Positions 41,075-50,280 of a stretch of 64,000 nt of DNA are shown here, in pieces. The stretch's first letter is position 1; the number at the start of each line of letters is the position of its first letter. A model generated the notes under the pieces. It did no database searches. It was not told the origin of the DNA and saw only the letters and a list, made by a program, of their open reading frames with translations. Position numbers and translations under genes: made by a program. Origin of the DNA: Pseudanabaena sp. FACHB-2040 (GTDB lineage: Bacteria > Cyanobacteriota > Cyanobacteriia > Phormidesmidales > Phormidesmidaceae); contig NZ_JACJQO010000017.1 of NCBI RefSeq assembly GCF_014696715.1, positions 1 to 64,000 of the forward strand. Direction: 5' to 3'.

Positions 41075-42676
41075 TCAGCTACCTGCCTGCAGGGCAAACT
41101 GCCAAGAAAAATTTAGGTGCGCCTGCTGCTGAGCCTGGGCCATATCCAGCCAGTGCAGGTCAACGGCAATTGGGCGTTGGCAGGCGATTAGGGTGTGCGA
41201 TCGCTGCCCTAGCTGCGTCTCAACCCAATGAGTCAAAGTCGTTATGGGCAAAGGCTGGTAGCCTAGTTCAGCGGTCGGCAACATCAAAATTGTGGTGGTT
41301 GGCGCAGGCTCGGGGGGTGCGGGCAGCAGCTGCCCAGTTGCCAGATCGAGCCATCCACCTTGGCCTTCTAGCGGCAGGGCCACTACCGGCTGCAGGTACA
41401 GCATGCCCCTCTGCCAGGTTGACCCCGGATGCAGCCACTGCACAGGCATTCCCCCCATCAGCTGCATCACCAGCGGGTGAGTGCCCGTCCAGTACCAGCG
41501 CAGTCGGGGCCAAAGGTCGGCCAGCAGCATTGGCTGATGCACAAACGTCTGCTTAAACAGGCCGTCTGCCCCTTGTACGGCTCCAGCCGCTTCATAAGCT
41601 GCCTGCACCAGGGCCAAAGCCGATGGCTGCATTTTGACGGCCCCCGTTAGCGCCAACATCCTGTGATAAAAAAGATCGCGCGCCACCGCCCCCAAAAACG
41701 TCTGAATCCAGCCTTCGTCGGTAAGAGTGAGCCAGGCAGCCAAGGTCTCTTCAGGGGCAGCGCCTGGTTTTGGCAAACACACCAGCGCCCCCTGAGCCGC
41801 TTCCGGCGGTAGCGCCAACCGCTGAGTCGGCAGGGCTTTAGATTGAGCCTCTAGCAAGGGGCTAGACTCATCGACGGCAAACTCGTCTAGCGTGGAAGCG
41901 GCTGTAGACGATTGCAGCAGAGCATGATTAGCAGTTTCTTCCAGATTTAAGTAGAAGCTGAGGCTCAGCCGCCCAGAGCACCAGTCGTAACCAGGAGATA
42001 GCGCCTCCACCGGGCACCCCAACTCCAGCAAATCCTGCAAAGCCGGGTGCCGTTGGCTGACCTGCCGGGTAATTTCGGACAACCAGCTCCATGCAGGCCG
42101 CAGGCTGCCCTCTAGATCTCCTTCGGTCAGCTGCACTGCTCCATCGAGCGGCAGCCCTTTCCCCTGGGGGACGCTCTGGGTAGCCAGATCAACGGCCAGT
42201 TCTCCCTGGCCGGTCTGCCAGGAGAGCACCGGCACCAGCCGCAAAATCCCAACGGTAGCGGCGGCCTCAGGCTGCTGTAGGCGAGCCTGTACCCCCTCCA
42301 ACAGCCGCATAATTTCATAGCCGCTGCTGGCAATGGCCCAGAGAAGTTGGGGAATCAGAATCGTCAGCAGTTGGGGCTGGGTTGTTGGCCCGCCAGTCTC
42401 AGGAGTTTTTTGCGGCTCCGATCGGCTCAGGGCCCCTAGCAGTTCCTCCACCTCTTCGCTGACGTAGGGTGCTAGATTCTCGGGGGTTTGGGGCAAGTCG
42501 GCAGGCCAGCCGCCATCTTGCGATCGCAGCTCCAGCACTAAATTAAGCAGCCGTTGAGCCGCCGATTCAGCCGTGGAAGACAGGACAGTTTGAGCCAAGC
42601 CAGGATAACCCTGCTCAAACCGAAAAACCGTTTCAGCCAGTGCAAATCCAGAGCCCCGTAAACAGATGTTAGCCAC
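41075..42676 (-). CDS. Hypothetical protein, 533 aa, upstream of gvpF-like gene
   Basis: I do not recognise this protein. It is a mostly soluble, Leu/Ala/Gln-rich protein with long helical stretches (AESAAQRLLNLVLELRSQDG, LTILIPQLLWAIASSGYEIM) and many Trp residues in the second half (LADLWPRLRWYWTGTHPLVMQ). No signal peptide or clear membrane helix is present. Its end lies 52 bp before the start chosen for the gvpF-like gene, so the two are probably co-transcribed. A codon pattern like its neighbours and its length support coding. It may be a lineage-specific partner of the GvpF/L protein. Confidence 0.7.
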   Translation of the reverse strand: MANICLRGSGFALAETVFRFEQGYPGLAQTVLSSTAESAAQRLLNLVLELRSQDGGWPADLPQTPENLAPYVSEEVEELLGALSRSEPQKTPETGGPTTQPQLLTILIPQLLWAIASSGYEIMRLLEGVQARLQQPEAAATVGILRLVPVLSWQTGQGELAVDLATQSVPQGKGLPLDGAVQLTEGDLEGSLRPAWSWLSEITRQVSQRHPALQDLLELGCPVEALSPGYDWCSGRLSLSFYLNLEETANHALLQSSTAASTLDEFAVDESSPLLEAQSKALPTQRLALPPEAAQGALVCLPKPGAAPEETLAAWLTLTDEGWIQTFLGAVARDLFYHRMLALTGAVKMQPSALALVQAAYEAAGAVQGADGLFKQTFVHQPMLLADLWPRLRWYWTGTHPLVMQLMGGMPVQWLHPGSTWQRGMLYLQPVVALPLEGQGGWLDLATGQLLPAPPEPAPTTTILMLPTAELGYQPLPITTLTHWVETQLGQRSHTLIACQRPIAVDLHWLDMAQAQQQAHLNFSWQFALQAGS

Positions 42677-42794
42677 TGCTTCCTCGCCTCCTCAATGCAG
42701 GCATAGTAGACAGAGTTCCCGCTAACATTTACTTCATAGTCATTGGACAAGTCATCGCGAAGTCGTGGGTGCCTATTCTTACCCCTGCCCAATC

Positions 42795-43382
42795 CTACCA
42801 ATGAATATAGGGCAGCTTGGCCGCAGTCGCTCGGACCGCTTCTCCCTGAGCCACGAGCTGACCGCAAGCATCCCAAGTGCCGCTGACAAACATTTGCCGA
42901 GGGCCTGCTGCCATCTGTACGGGGGCCGCGTACTCTTCGCAGCGCACCTCCATCTCCTCTAGATCCACCTGCAGCTGGACCTGAGGATTAGATTCGATAG
43001 CGTCCTGCAGCACTTTCACCACTTCAGGCGTAGCCATCAGGCAGGGAATACCCATCGCCACACAGTTGCCAAAGAAAATCTCGGCAAAGCTCTCACCGAT
43101 CAGCGCTTGAATGCCCCAACGTGCAATCGCTTGGGGGGCATGCTCCCGCGACGAGCCGCAGCCAAAGTTACGGTTTACCACTAAAATCTTGGCCCCCGCA
43201 TACTGCGGCTGATCAAAGGGATGGCTGCCCTTGGTCTGGGCCCGGTCATCGGCAAACACCTGCTCTCCTAGGCCGTCAAAGGTTACGCTGCGCAAAAATC
43301 GCGCCGGGATAATACGATCGGTATCGATATCATTGCCCCGTAGCGGCAAACCGCGCCCGGCAACAGACTTAACCTGAGACAT
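42795..43382 (-). CDS. leuD: 3-isopropylmalate dehydratase small subunit
   Basis: A 195-residue small subunit of the leucine-pathway isomerase that converts 2-isopropylmalate to 3-isopropylmalate. Markers are [34 protein letters not shown] and [17 protein letters not shown]. The start (43380-43382) has a strong AAGGAGG ribosome site about seven bases upstream. The large subunit LeuC is encoded about 3.8 kb further on the same strand (47148-48551) instead of adjacent, with a sugar phosphorylase and a Crp-type regulator in between. Confidence 0.93.
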   Translation of the reverse strand: MSQVKSVAGRGLPLRGNDIDTDRIIPARFLRSVTFDGLGEQVFADDRAQTKGSHPFDQPQYAGAKILVVNRNFGCGSSREHAPQAIARWGIQALIGESFAEIFFGNCVAMGIPCLMATPEVVKVLQDAIESNPQVQLQVDLEEMEVRCEEYAAPVQMAAGPRQMFVSGTWDACGQLVAQGEAVRATAAKLPYIHW

Positions 43383-43530
43383 GGTGCTTCCTCCTTGACA
43401 GCAGGGGCGTAACAACAGGACGCTACCCCCCGAAACACCATCCTACCGCCAATAGAAACCCCTTAGGCAGATGTTGTTGGGGAACTCAATACCCCGCAGC
43501 TTCGGCTTAAACCTTGGCTACAAACGTCAA

Positions 43531-43558
43531 GCATGGGCGCAATTTCTTACGCCCATGC
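43531..43558 (-). terminator. Hairpin after the GH13_18 phosphorylase gene
   Basis: GCATGGGCG (43531-43539) and CGCCCATGC (43550-43558) form a perfect 9-bp stem with a 10-nt loop. On the minus strand it starts 18 bases after the end of the phosphorylase gene and is followed by TTGACGTTTG. No clean U-run. Confidence 0.5.
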
Positions 43559-43576
43559 AGGCAGCTCAAGCCAGCC

Positions 43577-45364
43577 CTAGAAAATAATGGGCACGGTTTC
43601 GTCAAAGGCAGAGTCGATTTTGTTCGTAATCCAAACCGATTGGTAAGGCTGCAATGGGTAGATTGCAGTGATGTCTTCAATATGAGTGCCGCTGATCAGG
43701 TCATACCAGTCATCAGTGCCGACCAGATTGAGCTCAGACAGCCGCAGGTCTTGAACCTGATTGCTCAGGTTGTGCACCGAGAAAATGCTCTGATCCCGCG
43801 CTATGCTCTGCCGCCAAAAGGCAAACAGGGCCGTGTTGCGCGGGTGCAGCGTGTACTGGGTCGCATTCGGATGGAATGCGGTCTGCCGCCGCCGAATCTG
43901 AATTAGCCGCCGCAGCTCCCGCAGCACTATGGACTGAGACGTGTTGGGGTCATTCAGCTTCTGCTGCAGATCTTCGTAGTCCCACTTATAGCGGTTGATC
44001 GTGCGGTTGTGTCCGGTTTCCTTCACGCCTTCTGTATAGTTAGGCGTCGCTAATAGGCTGTGAATATAGAAGGCCGGGATGCCCTCTAACGACATCATGA
44101 CGGTTTGGGAGCAGAGAAAACGCTCAATCTGCCACTCATCCTCACCTTTGACCGTGCCTTTAAGGGCATCAAACAGGGAGATATTGATCTCGTAAGGAGA
44201 CTCGCTGCCGTCTGGGCGGCGGCGCATGCTGATTTGGCCACCATGCCGCTTCATGGTTGCCAGCAGTTCCTGATGCTCGTTATCAGTCAGCAGTCCCTCT
44301 GCCGGACGCATTCCAATGCCGTCGTGAGACGCCGTAAAGTTGAAGTAAGCACAGCCAATGGGGGCAGGCGGCATGCTCATCATCCAGGTCTTCAGGTGGT
44401 CAGACTTGCCCTGAAGTAGCGCATTCAGCAGCAGCGGCGGCAGGCTGAAGTTGTAGATCATGTGGGCTTCATTGCGGTTGCCGAAGTAGCTCAGGTTCTC
44501 CCGATTCGGCACGTTGGTTTCGGTGATCAGCGCAATCCCCGGATCGATTAGCTGCAGCATTTCCCGCAGCAAGCGCACTACCGCATGGGTTTCGGGCAGG
44601 TGCATACAGTTTGTGCATAGCTTCTTCCAGAGGAAGCCAACCGCATCTAGCCGGATGTAGCGAGCTCCAGCATTGATATAAAACAGAATAATCTTGATAT
44701 ATTCCAGCAGCACGTCTGGATTTTCAAAGTTAACGTCTACCTGATCTTCGCTAAACGTTGTCCAGACGTATTTAGGGCCACTGGTGGTGTCTACTTTAGT
44801 CAGCAGCGGCGAGCTGCGGGGGCGCACAACGTGAGACAAGTCATTGCTTGCATCCACATCAATGAAGTAGTCACAGCCCGGTTTTTCGCCTCGCTTGAAC
44901 TGCTGAAACCACTCGTGCTCGCTGGAGATATGGTTGATCACCAAATCAACCATCAGATTAAAGTGGTCAGCGATGTGTCTAACATCTTCCCAGTCTCCCA
45001 GCTCCGGATTGACCTGTAGATAATCAATCACGGCAAAGCCGTCATCCGAGCTATAGGGAAAGAACGGCAAAATATGAACCCCAGTGATCGCCCCTTCCAC
45101 ATAAGTTTCTAAAAACTCCCCTAGCACCTTTAGAGGTTTGCGGCCATCCTGGCTGCAAATGCTGTCTCCATAGGTGATTAGCAGGACGTTGTTATGACTC
45201 CATTTTTTTAAGTTTTCCTGGCCGGACGGGCATAACCAGGGCTCCATTAAAGTATAAATATCATCAATTAAGCGCTCAGCCACGTCTGCCGAATAAATCC
45301 GACTTAGCAGGGGCTGAATGCAGGCAGAAACTCGTTCGAACTGTTTGCTAGTTGTTACAGTCAT
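43577..45364 (-). CDS. Sugar phosphorylase, GH13 subfamily 18 (sucrose / glucosylglycerate-type)
   Basis: A 595-residue enzyme of glycoside hydrolase family 13, sucrose-phosphorylase subfamily. It phosphorolyses a glucosylated compound to glucose-1-phosphate by a double-displacement route. Visible residues are the nucleophile Asp240 in YIRLDAVGFLWK, the acid/base Glu282 in LITETNVPN and the third acid in FTASHDGIGM. GVHILPFFPYSSDDGFAVIDY, LGDWEDVRHIADHFNLMVDLVINHISSEH (short blocks) and TGHNRTINR are typical. Substrate may be sucrose, glucosylglycerate or glucosylglycerol; sequence alone does not decide. The ATG at 45362-45364 (MTVTTSKQF) is preferred to the longer frame, and an AAGGAGAT ribosome site precedes it. 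Confidence 0.87.
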   Translation of the reverse strand: MTVTTSKQFERVSACIQPLLSRIYSADVAERLIDDIYTLMEPWLCPSGQENLKKWSHNNVLLITYGDSICSQDGRKPLKVLGEFLETYVEGAITGVHILPFFPYSSDDGFAVIDYLQVNPELGDWEDVRHIADHFNLMVDLVINHISSEHEWFQQFKRGEKPGCDYFIDVDASNDLSHVVRPRSSPLLTKVDTTSGPKYVWTTFSEDQVDVNFENPDVLLEYIKIILFYINAGARYIRLDAVGFLWKKLCTNCMHLPETHAVVRLLREMLQLIDPGIALITETNVPNRENLSYFGNRNEAHMIYNFSLPPLLLNALLQGKSDHLKTWMMSMPPAPIGCAYFNFTASHDGIGMRPAEGLLTDNEHQELLATMKRHGGQISMRRRPDGSESPYEINISLFDALKGTVKGEDEWQIERFLCSQTVMMSLEGIPAFYIHSLLATPNYTEGVKETGHNRTINRYKWDYEDLQQKLNDPNTSQSIVLRELRRLIQIRRRQTAFHPNATQYTLHPRNTALFAFWRQSIARDQSIFSVHNLSNQVQDLRLSELNLVGTDDWYDLISGTHIEDITAIYPLQPYQSVWITNKIDSAFDETVPIIF

Positions 45365-46118
45365 CGCTACAAAATCTCCTTGAAAATCGCACGTTCTAAA
45401 ATGTTGGGGCGTGAAGAAATTCAGGTGAAGCCTCTGCATTTACAGAGACATCAGACGCATATGGGTTAGCGAGTCCCATTAGTATCACCAGTTTTCGCAA
45501 ACAGTTTAAACAACCAGAAAACCATAAACCCTCTCTCAGGAGCAACAGTTTTTGCTCTCTAGCAGTTATTTCTGTAGGTCGAAATGAGGACTAATGAAAC
45601 TCGTTGATCGGATAAAAAGCGCAACAACATTGTTGAGGCGACGCTTTACTATCCCTCAATTTTGCTTTCTTTAAATTGATGTCAATCTGAAGAGAAGCCT
45701 ATAAATTTCATCTCGAGCGGGGCAAATTTCTTTCAAGGCTGACAGAACTTTGGGCCTGCTCATAAAAACCAGTAAAGCGAAATACAGTCTGCCTGCCTGC
45801 CCTTTTCATCTGAAATTTACTAATACTTGACGAGTTAGAAATGAATTGTAAAGGCTAGAGAAAAGCATTGTTTAAGCTCCTGTTCAACCGTGAACGGTCA
45901 AAAAAACAGGTACCTTAAATGAAAAATTTACCGACAGTCAAGCGAGTTCCCTGTATCAGAGGTAACAGCCCAGCCAATTTATTGAGATAAATTTTTCAGA
46001 AATGCGATCGCAACTATCACCAAGCCCCATAGCCCCTATCTCCTGCTCCGGTCAAGCACCTTAGCAGGACTATAGACGGCTCAAAACCGCATAAGTTTCT
46101 GGGTCAAGCCGCGATCTG
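45365..46118. other. Long non-coding leader upstream of the phosphorylase
   Basis: About 750 bp without a supported gene, AT-rich in its first 500 bases. It must hold the phosphorylase promoter. The clearest structure is a nested inverted repeat at 45879-45910: CCTGTT pairs with AACAGG, and ACCGT with ACGGT inside. A HIP1 octamer lies at about 46003. A 5' UTR of several hundred bases with such structures could host regulation by sugar or salt, but no known riboswitch is recognised. Confidence 0.5.
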
Positions 46119-46808
46119 TTAGGCGCGGTGGAGCGGATGCAGCTGGTGGGTGATGGGAAAGCGCTGATCCATCCGCAGCACAATATTGCGCTGATCAATC
46201 GTCATCCAGCCCTCAGCTTTAAAGTCTTTGAGCAGGCGGGTGACTGTTACGCGGGTGGTGCCGATGGCGGTCGCCAGCTGATGGTGGGTCAGCCGCACTG
46301 GAATTCGTACCCCTTCGGGTTCGACGTAGCCAAAATCCTTAGCCAGAAGCAGCAGCAAATGCCTGAGGCGGTCGGCAACCAAACGCTTCCCAGACAGGGC
46401 TAGCCAGGCTTCGGCCTGCTGCAGCCGCAGGGTCAAATTGCGAAAGATGCCGGCCATCAAAATAGAGGACGCCTCAATCTCAACCAGCGGCAGGGGCAGA
46501 ACATCCACATCTGTCAGGGCGGTAGCCCAGTAGGGATCAACCACCGTCAGCGGCAGGCCTACCGGCATAGAGGGACCCGCTAGACCCAGCAGTGTCTCGC
46601 TACCATCATGCTGAATGGTGAACAGCTGAACCACACCCCGGCAAACGACCAGCACTTCTTCTCCCTTCAAGGGAATGGTTCGACCGGCTGGAAAGGGCAC
46701 TAGAGCCCGTTCCCGATAGAGTTGCTCTAGCAGCTCAACAAAGGTCTGATGAGTGGACGTATTAGCAGCCGTACCGGTCAAGAGCGAGGTTACAGACACA
46801 CACACCAC
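46119..46808 (-). CDS. Crp/Fnr family transcriptional regulator
   Basis: A 229-residue regulator. The N-terminal cyclic-nucleotide-like beta roll is diverged (FPAGRTIPLKGEEVLVVCRGVVQLF, GSETLLGLAGPSMPVGLPL as short blocks) and lacks the Arg/Glu pocket typical of true cAMP binders, as far as can be seen. The C-terminal winged helix has the HTH LTHHQLATAIGTTRVTVTRLLKDF, close to NtcA-type recognition helices (GSTRVTVTRLL). The length and helix resemble NtcA, but the N-terminal half differs enough that I do not call it ntcA. It lies between the leu genes and the phosphorylase and could regulate them. Confidence 0.8.
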   Translation of the reverse strand: MVCVSVTSLLTGTAANTSTHQTFVELLEQLYRERALVPFPAGRTIPLKGEEVLVVCRGVVQLFTIQHDGSETLLGLAGPSMPVGLPLTVVDPYWATALTDVDVLPLPLVEIEASSILMAGIFRNLTLRLQQAEAWLALSGKRLVADRLRHLLLLLAKDFGYVEPEGVRIPVRLTHHQLATAIGTTRVTVTRLLKDFKAEGWMTIDQRNIVLRMDQRFPITHQLHPLHRA

Positions 46809-46907
46809 CTTGAGTTCTCTGAAATAACGCGTTTGGCAGGCAAGCCGCTCAAGATGGAACGTGCAGCGCCCTGGAGCTTTTCCTCAAGTTGCAAAGCCCA
46901 CACCTAG

Positions 46908-46939
46908 AGCTAGGTACAGTGCCAGCAATGCACCTAGCT
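46908..46939 (-). promoter_or_regulatory. 8-bp inverted repeat upstream of the Crp-type gene
   Basis: AGCTAGGT (46908-46915) and ACCTAGCT (46932-46939) are perfect complements with a 16-nt spacer, about 100-130 bp upstream of the Crp-type gene. It could be an operator or a leader hairpin of that gene. Confidence 0.35.
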
Positions 46940-47147
46940 ACATGGTGGGGGCTAGAAATTAAGAGCACCCCATTCAGGGGTTAAGCCCAAGGAAAGCCTC
47001 GGTTAAGAAGCCTGCTGTAAGCAGGCTCGGCTGTTTAAATTCGAGTGTTTGGGTGGGGGATCTGCAGGGGTACAGTCTCTGCCCCCAGTGCAAAATACTA
47101 GGGGCAGATGGCAGGGGAATTAGGAGTTTAGATTAGGCACACACTCA
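46940..47147 (-). terminator. leuC 3' region with a hairpin at 47009-47027
   Basis: AGCCTGC (47009-47015) and GCAGGCT (47021-47027) form a 7-bp stem with a 5-nt loop, 120 bp past the leuC stop on the minus strand; TTCTTAACC follows. A smaller CCCCATTCAGGGG hairpin lies nearby. Together they probably end the leuC transcript. The rest of the strip shows nothing recognisable. Confidence 0.4.
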
Positions 47148-48551
47148 CTAGAGCAAGTCTCGAACATCGGTAACCTGCCCTCTAACGGCAGCGGCAGCCA
47201 CCATCGCCGGACTCATCAGCAGCGTGCGGCCAGAGGCAGACCCCTGCCGCCCTTTGAAGTTGCGGTTGGAAGACGAGGCGCTAATTTCGCGGCCCTGAAG
47301 CTTGTCGGGGTTCATCGCTAGGCACATAGAGCAGCCTGCATCGCGCCACTCAAAGCCAGCCGCTTCAAAAACTTGGTCTAAGCCCTCGGCCTCAGCCTGC
47401 TGCTTAACTCGCTCTGAACCCGGCACGACAAAAGCTTTGATGCCCTCAGCCACCTGTCTACCCTTGGCGACTTTGGCCGCTTCTCTCAGATCGCTAATCC
47501 GACCGTTGGTGCAGCTGCCGATAAAGCAGACATCTATTTTGGTGCCTTTGATCGGGTTGCCGGGCTGCAGGTCCATGTAGACGTAGGCTTCTTCAGCAAT
47601 AGCGCGATCGCTTTCGGCCAACAGATCGGGGGTGGGCACGACTTCATCAATGCCGATACCCTGGTCGGGGGTGATGCCCCAGGTCACGGTGGGGGCAATG
47701 TCCTCGGCGTTGAACATAACCACATCGTCGTACTGGGCATCGGCATCGCTGCGCAGGCTGTTCCACCAGGTCACGGCCTTGTCCCACTCGGCGGCTTTGG
47801 GGGCAAAGTCGCGGCCCTGTAAGTAGTCGTAGGTCACGGCATCGGGGTTGATGTAGCCGCAGCGAGCCCCGCCCTCAATCGACATATTGCAGAGGGTCAT
47901 GCGCTCCTCCATCGACATCCGCTCAATGGTGTTTCCGGCAAACTCGTAGGCAAAGCCCACACCACCTTTAACGCCCAGCTTGCGGATGATGTAGAGGATC
48001 ACATCTTTGGCATACACGCCCGACTTCAGGGTGCCGTTGACTTCGATGCGCCGCACTTTGAGCTTGGCCAGGGCCAGAGTTTGGGAGGCCAGCACGTCGC
48101 GCACCTGGCTGGTACCGATGCCAAATGCGATCGCACCAAAGGCCCCATGCGTAGACGTATGACTATCGCCGCAGGCAATCGTCATACCAGGCTGCGTTAG
48201 CCCCTGCTCGGGGGCAATCACGTGGACGATGCCCTGGCTGCCCGAGCCAATGTTGTAGAAGGCAATGTTGTGCTCCTGGCTGTTGCGCTCTAGAGACTGA
48301 ATCATCTCCTCGGCCAAGGTATCGACAAACGGACGGGCCTGGTTGTCAGTCGGCACGATGTGATCGACAGTGGCTACCGTGCGCTCTGGGAACATCACCT
48401 TAAGCCCCCGCTCCCGCAGCATGGCGAAGGCTTGAGGGCTTGTCACTTCATGCACCAGATGCAGACCAATGAAGAGTTGGGTCTGGCCAGAGGGCAGGGT
48501 GCCAACGGTGTGCAAATCCCAAACCTTATCAAACAGCGTGCCTTTGCTCAT
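47148..48551 (-). CDS. leuC: 3-isopropylmalate dehydratase large subunit
   Basis: A 467-residue aconitase-family large subunit with one 4Fe-4S cluster. Cluster cysteines are in [10 protein letters not shown] and [47 protein letters not shown] and [12 protein letters not shown] are signatures of bacterial LeuC. The start ATG is at 48549-48551. A MESH1-like gene and a hypothetical gene lie upstream on the same strand at 89 and about 650 bp. LeuC needs LeuD, encoded 3.8 kb away. Confidence 0.95.
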   Translation of the reverse strand: MSKGTLFDKVWDLHTVGTLPSGQTQLFIGLHLVHEVTSPQAFAMLRERGLKVMFPERTVATVDHIVPTDNQARPFVDTLAEEMIQSLERNSQEHNIAFYNIGSGSQGIVHVIAPEQGLTQPGMTIACGDSHTSTHGAFGAIAFGIGTSQVRDVLASQTLALAKLKVRRIEVNGTLKSGVYAKDVILYIIRKLGVKGGVGFAYEFAGNTIERMSMEERMTLCNMSIEGGARCGYINPDAVTYDYLQGRDFAPKAAEWDKAVTWWNSLRSDADAQYDDVVMFNAEDIAPTVTWGITPDQGIGIDEVVPTPDLLAESDRAIAEEAYVYMDLQPGNPIKGTKIDVCFIGSCTNGRISDLREAAKVAKGRQVAEGIKAFVVPGSERVKQQAEAEGLDQVFEAAGFEWRDAGCSMCLAMNPDKLQGREISASSSNRNFKGRQGSASGRTLLMSPAMVAAAAVRGQVTDVRDLL

Positions 48552-48640
48552 GGTGCTCTAAATGAAGGGAAGCAGAGAGTGTTCTGTGCAGTTCTCCATC
48601 TTAGCCCAAAGCCACAGCCCTCAGGCAAAGCTCAAAGCGG

Positions 48641-49189
48641 CTAGACCAGGTTGCGGGCCATCGCGTCTGCATAGGCGGCATCAAACAGATCTTCCAGCGT
48701 CGGGTGCACCCCTCGCATCTGATCCACCACACGCTTGGCCCATTCGCAGTATGCTCGCTGCCGCTCCAGCGACCAGCCAGCCGGAGGCGACTTGACCAGG
48801 TCGCGCAGATTGTAGGTTTTATCTGCCAGCTTAACCAGTTTTGCTGCATCGCTGACCTTGGCCGCATGGTCAATCTGGAGCTGTTTGCGGACATCTTTAG
48901 GCAGCGACTTGTCATCGGTGACTTGGCGCACCACCTGCTCCACTTCGCTGCCAAAGCGATCGCTCAAGTCAGTGAACTGAGTGTCGGTGTCTTCTACCGT
49001 GTCGTGCAGTAGCGCTGCTATCAGCACGATCGGATCATGAATGCCAGCTTCGTGCCAAAGAATACTCACCAGACCGATGGGGTGATTAATGTATGGCGTC
49101 GCCTGCTGGTCCTTGCGGCGCTGGTCACGGTGCTTGTCGGCCGCAAAGACCAGTGCCTCTAGCAAGTGCCCAACTTGTTCGGTATCCAT
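48641..49189 (-). CDS. HD-domain (p)ppGpp hydrolase, MESH1-like
   Basis: A 182-residue stand-alone SpoT-type HD hydrolase. The HD signature is in YINHPIGLVSILW (first His), ALLHDTVEDTD (His-Asp) and LVKLADKTYNLRDL (later Asp), in the order of MESH1 and RelA/SpoT. The start also matches: EALVFAADKHRDQRRKD. No synthetase domain is attached, and the length is that of animal MESH1 (about 180 aa). It probably removes the stringent signal (p)ppGpp, though MESH1 relatives also hydrolyse NADPH. It lies 89 bp upstream of leuC and 12 bp downstream of a small conserved gene. Confidence 0.85.
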   Translation of the reverse strand: MDTEQVGHLLEALVFAADKHRDQRRKDQQATPYINHPIGLVSILWHEAGIHDPIVLIAALLHDTVEDTDTQFTDLSDRFGSEVEQVVRQVTDDKSLPKDVRKQLQIDHAAKVSDAAKLVKLADKTYNLRDLVKSPPAGWSLERQRAYCEWAKRVVDQMRGVHPTLEDLFDAAYADAMARNLV

Positions 49190-49200
49190 ATCCTCTTTTC

Positions 49201-49635
49201 CTAAGCCGGGTTCGGCGGGCCGTTAAACACTTCAAAAACTTCCCGGCAGCACTGCTTTAGCCGGTCTCCAACCGTATTGTCGGGCACCTCATCGCCCGCA
49301 AAGGTCCAGTCGTGGATGGTTGATAGAGTCCACTGCTTGCCTCGGTGGTCAAACCCTGCCACTTCCAGGCCAATGACGCGCCGCATCTGGGTTTCGGGGT
49401 CTTCATAAAAGCGAATCTGAACCAGCAGGCTGCGACAGCTAAATAGGCGGCTCACCCCAGGAAAATGGAACCCGACATCAATCGAGTCAGGGTCAACTAG
49501 TTCGCGGGTTTCGGCATCGTTTGCCCAGGGCTTGAGGTCAGCCCGCAGGTCAGGAAACGCCGCCTTAAAGAGGCTTACAACGGCGGCAATCTTGCTGGCA
49601 AACTCAATACTGTTGGCCTGTTCTGCTGCGTTCAC
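49201..49635 (-). CDS. Hypothetical protein, 144 aa
   Basis: A soluble 144-residue protein not recognised as a named family. It has a helix-rich start (FASKIAAVVSLFKAAFPDLRADL), then beta-strand-like stretches VGFHFPGVSRLFSCRSLLVQIRF and RVIGLEVAGFDHRGKQWTLS (short blocks), and a helical end (DRLKQCCREVFEVF). It is twelve bases upstream of the MESH1-like gene on the same strand, a probable operon, so it may be linked to nucleotide-signal or stress function. Its base composition equals that of its neighbours. Confidence 0.7.
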   Translation of the reverse strand: MNAAEQANSIEFASKIAAVVSLFKAAFPDLRADLKPWANDAETRELVDPDSIDVGFHFPGVSRLFSCRSLLVQIRFYEDPETQMRRVIGLEVAGFDHRGKQWTLSTIHDWTFAGDEVPDNTVGDRLKQCCREVFEVFNGPPNPA

Positions 49636-49832
49636 GCCTCACCGAATCAACTAGTCTGGCTTACAGGATAGAATAGCGCGGACACACTAGCAGTCAAGCT
49701 GGTAACAAGGTTTTTGCCATCTGCTCCAGTTTGACAGCGAAGATGCCTCACGGACTTATCATAACTAGGAAGCAAACTGTTGCTCCCGCTGGTGCCTGAG
49801 GTTTCGGTCAGGGAAATGAGGAATTTGGATAT

Positions 49833-50216
49833 ATGGCTACCCCCTGTCACATTTTAGTTGAAGACAATCCTGTCATTATCTATGCCAGCCGCAATGGCAC
49901 ACCGGAAAAAGTGACGCGCATGCTGAGCCGATTTTTAGCCACCTTTGCCGAGGAGCGCGAAACCGCCGGAGAGTTTACCGATACACCAGAGTGTTTAGCG
50001 GCCCAAATTGTTGTTCGATTTGGGTTTGAAATCTGTGAAGACGATTTTTCTAATCTAAAAGTGGGGCTGAAGTTTTACCCCGATGTAGACTACCTTTACT
50101 TTATTAATCAGCAGTTTCAGATATCGGTATGGCTGCCTCAAGATGCCTACCGCACCAATCCTAATCTGGGTCTCAAGGGATGTCAGCCCCTCGCTGCGAC
50201 TCCAGAAAATAGATAG
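49833..50216 (+). CDS. Hypothetical protein, 127 aa
   Basis: A 127-residue soluble protein that begins CHILVEDNPVIIYASRNGTPEKV and continues with an acidic helix (LATFAEERETAGEF). Then come alternating strands (AQIVVRFGFEICEDDF, LKVGLKFYPDVDYLYFINQQFQISVWLP in short blocks). I do not know a named family, but it has the look of a conserved cyanobacterial protein. ATG at 49833 follows GGAATTTGG. It is divergent from the MESH1 operon and converges with the 50281 gene. Confidence 0.65.
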   Translation: MATPCHILVEDNPVIIYASRNGTPEKVTRMLSRFLATFAEERETAGEFTDTPECLAAQIVVRFGFEICEDDFSNLKVGLKFYPDVDYLYFINQQFQISVWLPQDAYRTNPNLGLKGCQPLAATPENR

Positions 50217-50280
50217 CCCTACACAGCTTTGTGCAGGGCTTGAGTTCTAATGAATATCGCTTGCTAGACAGTCCAAACCT

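Noticed and set aside
46119..46808. Assignment of the Crp-type regulator as NtcA.
   Set aside because: The recognition helix is close to NtcA but the effector domain is too different to use the name.
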